64,000 nt of DNA. It comes from Lunularia cruciata (Eukaryota > Streptophyta > Marchantiopsida > Lunulariales > Lunulariaceae). Shown here piece by piece: positions 59,901-64,000 of this stretch; within the stretch, counting starts at the first letter, position 1; each line of letters starts with the position of its first letter. The notes beneath the pieces were generated by a model, which saw only the letters and a list, made by a program, of their open reading frames with translations, had not been told where the DNA came from and did no database searches. A program made the position numbers and the translations under genes. The stretch spans positions 10,359,001-10,423,000 of the forward strand of contig OX419755.1 of NCBI GenBank assembly GCA_948567375.1, read 5' to 3'.

Positions 59901-60870
59901 GGAGTGATGGACATGGCATTTGACACTTTTGTCAAGGAGTGTGCGAGAGCTTATCATGTTAGGCGTTAGGGGTACCACTCTCACTCTCATACTTTGGAGC
60001 ATATTTTAGACAGTATGTATCCATTGCTCTACAGAGGGCAGTGGTTGGTGCAATCCATAGGAGCATTCGTATGCTTTACAGACAATACGTGCCAGGGCAG
60101 ACTTATACTTGATCCGAGATGATCAGGTGATAGTAGCGGATGTCGTGGTTACGGACCCTACGCGGGATACAGTTTCGGAGGGAGTGATTACCCATCCCCC
60201 TGGATGGGCGGTGAGTGCAGCAGCAGGTCGCAAGGTCTCCAAGTATAGGGGCATGCAGCAGGGTCACCTCTTTATTCCTCTAGCCTTGGGGAGTTATATG
60301 GAGTGATGGACATGGCATTTGACACTTTTGTCAAGGAGTGTGCGAGAGCTTATCATGTTAGGCGTTAGGGGTACCACTCTCACTCTCATACTTTGGAGCA
60401 TATTTTAGACAGTATGTATCCATTGCTCTACAGAGGGCAGTGGTTGGTGCAATCCATAGGAGCATTCGTATGCTTTACAGACAATACGTGCCAGGGCAGA
60501 CTTATACTTGATCCGAGATGATCAGGTGATAGTAGCGGATGTCGTGGTTACGGACCCTACGCGGGATACAGTTTCGGAGGGAGTGATTACCCATCCCCCT
60601 GGATGGGCGGTGAGTGCAGCAGCAGGTCGCAAGGTCTCCAAGTATAGGGGCATGCAGCAGGGTCACCTCTTTATTCCTCTAGCCTTGGAGTTATATGGAG
60701 TGATAGACATGGCATTTGACACTTTTGTCAAGGAGTGTGCGAGAGCTTATCATGTTAGGCGTTAGGGGTACCACTCTCACTCTCATACTTTGGAGCATAT
60801 TTTAGACAGTATGTATCCATTGCTCTACAGAGGGCAGTGGTTGGTGCAATCCATAGGAGAGCAATCACAT
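56944..60870 (+). pseudogene. LINE L5 polyprotein, frameshifted
   Basis: Same order as L3: finger half GVKTHVGRMHKDYDW at 57,065; pre-RT (57,340-57,640; LPRW, GDW); 57,681-58,097 with GGIRLIVIGE, the conserved pre-RT box; motif A VDVVNSFNS at 58,225; VGTRQGDPLGGPLFAMAHF at about 58,408-58,465; LANDT near 58,515, where the catalytic DD became ND; 58,571-59,179 thumb region; knuckle near 59,515-59,600 (KCGSTLNAAAVH); then DDQVIVADVVVTDP, three times. The changed catalytic pair and frameshifts make it inactive. L5 and L3 complement each other in showing the family's motifs. Confidence 0.7.
59662..60855 (+). repeat. 399-bp tandem triplication inside the LINE endonuclease region
   Basis: Units start with GAGCATTCGTATGC at 59,662, 60,061 and 60,460; the third is 3 bp shorter. 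Units 1 and 2 differ at about one base (CGAGATAC/CGGGATAC), so the event is very recent. 399 is a multiple of three, but each unit contains stops near its end. A run of about 17 G directly precedes the first unit (59,647-59,663). Confidence 0.95.
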
Positions 60871-61066
60871 TAGGTGATGTTTCTTTGGCTGTTCCATTTG
60901 TCTATAGATCGAACGACTTGCATAGCTCGGTAATCTTATTTGCGATCGTGCAGATTTCTCACATAAACTCTATTGGGGCTTAGCCAGATGTTACTTTTTT
61001 TGTCTCTCCCTTGTGAGGCTTGATGGGGTCTTCCCCTCCTTAGTTTTTCCTACGTGGTCGCCTTTT

Positions 61067-61225
61067 TCTCTATTAAGGGGAAAGGGAGGGGCCTAGACTG
61101 ATCTGGAACCCTACTGTCGCTGCCCGCCGATGAAAACCCAATGCCTGTGAATGCTGGAGGGGGTGACGGCACCCGCTGACAGCATGTGAGAGCATGTGCC
61201 GTGCATGTGAGCACGGCAAGAGAGT
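61067..61225. other. Short spacer between LINE 3' end and inverted unit
   Basis: GC-richer stretch with CATGTGAGAGCATGTGCCG-type internal repeats. No gene; probably the rest of whatever element or target the LINE entered. Confidence 0.3.
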
Positions 61226-62975
61226 ACATCCACCTTTACAATATCATTACCAACCATTTGAACATCCGGGAGGCTGACCCAAAAGGATACGCGTCCAAGT
61301 CCATGTTGATTCTCCCGTGCATCATTTGTCGTCAACGCGGACTTTCGCCTATCAGTTGAACTTTGAAAACAGAGTCCTCATTGACCTATATATCTCACCT
61401 TTAAGTTGCTTTTGTTCCCTTCTCTCAATCGGTACATAAAAAACTTAGGTACAGTGCGATCCTTCACATCAGTTCCTCCCTAGCTCGGTAGTGTTTGATC
61501 TCCCCCGCTGCTTCTGAATCGAAAGCAATTGTATCATTCTGTTCCTACTTCCTCGACTCATTTGTGTAACTTTCCAAATTTGGGCGTCGATGAAGTGAGA
61601 TTGCGCATGATAGCTCACTACTGTTGACGAGAGCGAGAACGGAGTACCCTGATTGAGAGATTCGTTTCTACGAGATTTAACCCCAAGGAAATTCCCATCT
61701 ACAGAAATATTCAATCTATCGTGTATCTTTGCTGTGTTCTTTCTCTACCAACGTTGTCCGAAATTTCGTCAGCGATGGGACCCATGAATTCAAGGCTAAA
61801 ACAGGTCTGATCGATCGTTGGTCTAGAGAGCAATACAAGTCGACTTACGAGCAGTACAAAATAACTTATGGAGGTAGAAGTTCCACTTTTCTCTCCCAGT
61901 TCTGATCCTTTGTATTCTATCAACAAGATACATTTGCCTGCACGCTCCTCCAGATCTAGTGTTACAGTCGTAAAATGTTTTGTCTGTCCCATTAGAAACA
62001 GTAGAGACAGTAGTTATAGTTTCAAGAGTCCTGGCCACATTTTCTTTTACATGTTCAAGTTAAGCCAGATTTGAGGTAGCTGGCAGATCAAAACGTCAGA
62101 TGACTATCGTAGGTAACTCTTTATCTCATACAGCTTACCGAAGAACAACGCTCTCAAATTGCTTTGCAGTTGAACAAGCGAATTCGAAGGTCATGAGTTA
62201 CATTGAAATCCGTTTACACGAGAAGGTGGAGGTAGCTAAGAAACGCAGGTTCACAGATCTCACAAGCGTAGCTGCATCAACGGCATCGGACACCGGGGTG
62301 CCGTTTTCGGGGATCCCTATCATGGTTGCAACAATCATAGTGGAATGTTTCATGTTTGCAGCTTCCTTGGGGCTGATACCGATGACCAATGTACGGTCCT
62401 TCACCGACGTAAATACTTTAGCCAAGCAGTTCACGGCAACTGTCACAGAAGCCTCAAAGCAAGGATTGACAGCTGCTGTTGAGGCATTTGTCTTCTCGAC
62501 TTTAAAGCTGGCCAACTTAGATACTTGGTTGTGGGAAGAGACTCTGAAAGAAGTATTGATTGAGATTATCAATGGTAGTGTCACTGGAGGAGCTTGGTTC
62601 GGTTCAGTTCTCTTGATTGGCGCAAAGTACAAGCTCCACCGGCACTCGGTTAAAAAGCTTGACGATGCATTGGGGGCGAAGGCTACTGTAGTGCACAGAA
62701 GATGGGTCGAGGAAGAATTGTTCCGCTTGAAGTAAGCGTCGCCTGAAAGTGTCGTGTGAAACCTGAAAGTGTCTTGGGAACCACAGCAGCTACCAGTACA
62801 TGTACAAGGATCCAAGGGACACCTCTCCAGCATAGTCGCTTATACTAAAGATCGAGTTGGGAACAAACGATTAACCCTGCAGCTGTGTGTGGACCATCGT
62901 TCTTATGTGCTTGTCGGATACAAAGCTCGAGGATTGTGGTTGAGACTGGTGAGACGAAGGAGAAGTAGAGAAATT
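61226..62975 (+). repeat. Inverted gene unit, copy 3 (rest of block D plus gene part)
   Basis: Begins with 41 bp of flank (to about 61,266), then jumps to the promoter region of the gene (GGGAGGCTGACCC, matching 6,930-6,945). About 1.7 kb present in copy 1 is therefore deleted. The promoter carries TACATAAAA instead of TATATAAAC, and the upstream ORF has a lost base (near 61,788). Similarity ends at about 62,975. Confidence 0.75.
62100..62735 (+). CDS. Unknown 192-residue protein, copy 3 (two exons)
   Basis: ATG 62,100, exon to 62,112, intron 62,113-62,169, exon 62,170-62,735. The intron has lost 14 bp compared with copies 1 and 2 and is only 57 nt, which may be too short to splice. Unspliced, the frame still runs from 62,100 to the stop (211 residues), because the deletion puts the intron in frame. 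Differences from copy 2 include Gly for Val in DTGVPF, Leu for Met in KQGLTA, Thr for Ile in EETLKE, Ile/Val in SVTGG and Arg for Lys in VHRRW. The damaged TATA box suggests low or no expression. Confidence 0.45.
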   Translation: MTIVGNSLSHTAYRRTTLSNCFAVEQANSKVMSYIEIRLHEKVEVAKKRRFTDLTSVAASTASDTGVPFSGIPIMVATIIVECFMFAASLGLIPMTNVRSFTDVNTLAKQFTATVTEASKQGLTAAVEAFVFSTLKLANLDTWLWEETLKEVLIEIINGSVTGGAWFGSVLLIGAKYKLHRHSVKKLDDALGAKATVVHRRWVEEELFRLK

Positions 62976-64000
62976 GAACCTAACGGTGGTGCTCTGAGCG
63001 TCTCCTGGAGATCCTTACCGCGATGTTTTGCAAACGATAGATCCAGCCTCAATCGTTGCTCGAAACCTGTGGTGATAAGGTGGTAGTTTCCGGGTAATGG
63101 AAACTTCTCCTCCGGGTACTCTCTCCTCATCTCGACCGACTCGTGTTCTACTTGGCTGCTGTATCCATTGGTTCCTATAAGAACTCCGTTCTCGGCCCCT
63201 TTTGTGTCTATTATAGCATTTTGATTCATCTTTCCCACACTGCAACTTTGTACCTTTCACTTAAGCCTTGGACCGAGCCAGATTTAAGTGGAAGCTTCAA
63301 AGTTGCAGTGTGGTACCTTACGAGTCAGGAACCGGTGGCCAACTTTTTCTTAGGAATGAGAAAGAGGACTGGAACATCCCACTGAAAAAATTTAGCAACT
63401 TGCAGAGAACTTGTTGGCTGTGGGAAAAGAGCCTACTACAGGCTATGACGTTGAATATGGTGTATCACACGATATAACTTCATGCCAACCAGTATTCATC
63501 GCAATTTCTGACATGCAAAGACTAACGAATACTTCACCACGGCGCTCACCAAGTCCGCTCGACGATCTTTCACATTCTAGCCAAGCATGTATATGCCTGG
63601 AGATTTCTGCCTCTCTGTTGCCCAAACAAATCACAGACCCACATGAAACCTTTCATTGCTGGAGTAATTACCGAAAACTCAAAGCTGCACGAGGCGGGAG
63701 CTAGACATACCAGAAATTTTCTAGTTCATAAGCATGTCTAGAACAAGAACCGCTAACTCCACTAGGAAGTAAACCTTCGCTAGAAACATTACAATTACTA
63801 GCTACTTCTCACCTATTATCAATAAAGAGAAAGCAGCACAGCACGCCTAAATCTACACACATAATCTACCTAGTAGTATGCAGTAAATATGTTTTCTGTT
63901 TGAGTCACAACCATTGATCTAACACACTTCAGACCCCGTCATGCCATAAAATTGAACTACGTATCTCACTTTCTAGGCACTTGTGTATGTCTCTATAAAC
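62976..64000. other. Unique sequence at window end, no clear gene
   Basis: Overlapping frames on both strands (plus 63,143-63,385 and 63,411-63,704; minus 63,238-62,903) have no recognisable motifs and no paralogue in the window. Nothing can be assigned. Confidence 0.35.

Larger units (their letters stand above)
56501..61066 (+). mobile_element. RLE-type LINE, copy L5 (near full length)
   Basis: Colinear with L3 from GAGTGTGGAGACGGGAGAGG to the 3' word GATGGGGTCTTCCCCTCC (near 61,020) and GGTCGCCTTTTTC. The length without two extra 399-bp repeats is about 3.77 kb, as for L3. No poly(A) and no clear target duplication were seen. With neighbouring pieces it splits the inverted gene unit. Confidence 0.7.

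Noticed and set aside
1-64000. tRNA, rRNA, snoRNA genes or CRISPR arrays
   Set aside because: Scanned by eye for B-box-like words, rRNA cores and regularly spaced short repeats; none found. Regular repeats present are tandem duplications of coding or LTR pieces.

Overview
The window reads as nuclear DNA of a land plant with a large, repeat-choked genome. It holds Ty3/gypsy and Ty1/copia retroelements of plant type, solo LTRs with 5-bp target duplications, a primer-binding site resembling the tRNA-Asp site of plant Tat/Athila gypsies, short introns and TATA promoters. I see no bacterial operon, organelle gene, tRNA, rRNA or CRISPR array. The species cannot be fixed by reading. An RLE-type LINE would be more at home outside the flowering plants, but that is an inference.

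Only one family looks like a host gene: a two-exon gene for a 192-residue protein of unknown function with one strongly hydrophobic helix. It occurs as copy 1 (5,450-6,099, minus), copy 2 (38,944-39,593, minus) and copy 3 (62,100-62,735, plus, inverted). A fourth, older fragment lies at 31,883-32,427. Copies sit in a unit of about 7 kb made of a gene part and an AT-rich flank. Block A (1-3,190) is the flank of a unit cut off by the window start. Copy 1 plus block B (3,833-9,930) follows in tandem. Copy 2 plus block C lies at 37,331-42,520. The inverted unit (55,200-62,975) lost about 1.7 kb and was then split by an insertion of about 5 kb.

Two long stretches are paralogous: 17,318-31,850 and 42,900-54,170. 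Each is a decayed gypsy element, with 5' LTR, gag, protease, RT/RNase H, an extra coiled-coil ORF instead of integrase, and a 3' LTR. Different later insertions have been laid on each. Copy I carries element C (+), an LTR-B solo LTR and an LTR-D solo LTR with heat-shock-element-like motifs. Copy II carries a copia fragment and element C at another site on the other strand. Between 31,850 and 36,330 lie a captured host-gene fragment, three LTR-B copies and another gypsy 3' half.

A third theme is a non-LTR retrotransposon with an N-terminal C2H2 finger, RT, a CxCG...H...C knuckle and a restriction-like endonuclease region (R2-like layout). Its copies are L3 (11,961-15,648, minus), L5 (56,501-61,066, plus, with a 399-bp triplication) and fragments L1, L2 and L4. 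L4 has a 15-bp target duplication.

The most unusual items are the RLE-type LINE and its habit of tandem duplication, element C (about 3.8 kb, no polymerase, 4-bp target duplications, same coiled-coil family as the gypsy extra ORF), the heat-shock-motif LTR, and the tandem/inverted unknown gene with a fragment captured among retroelements.
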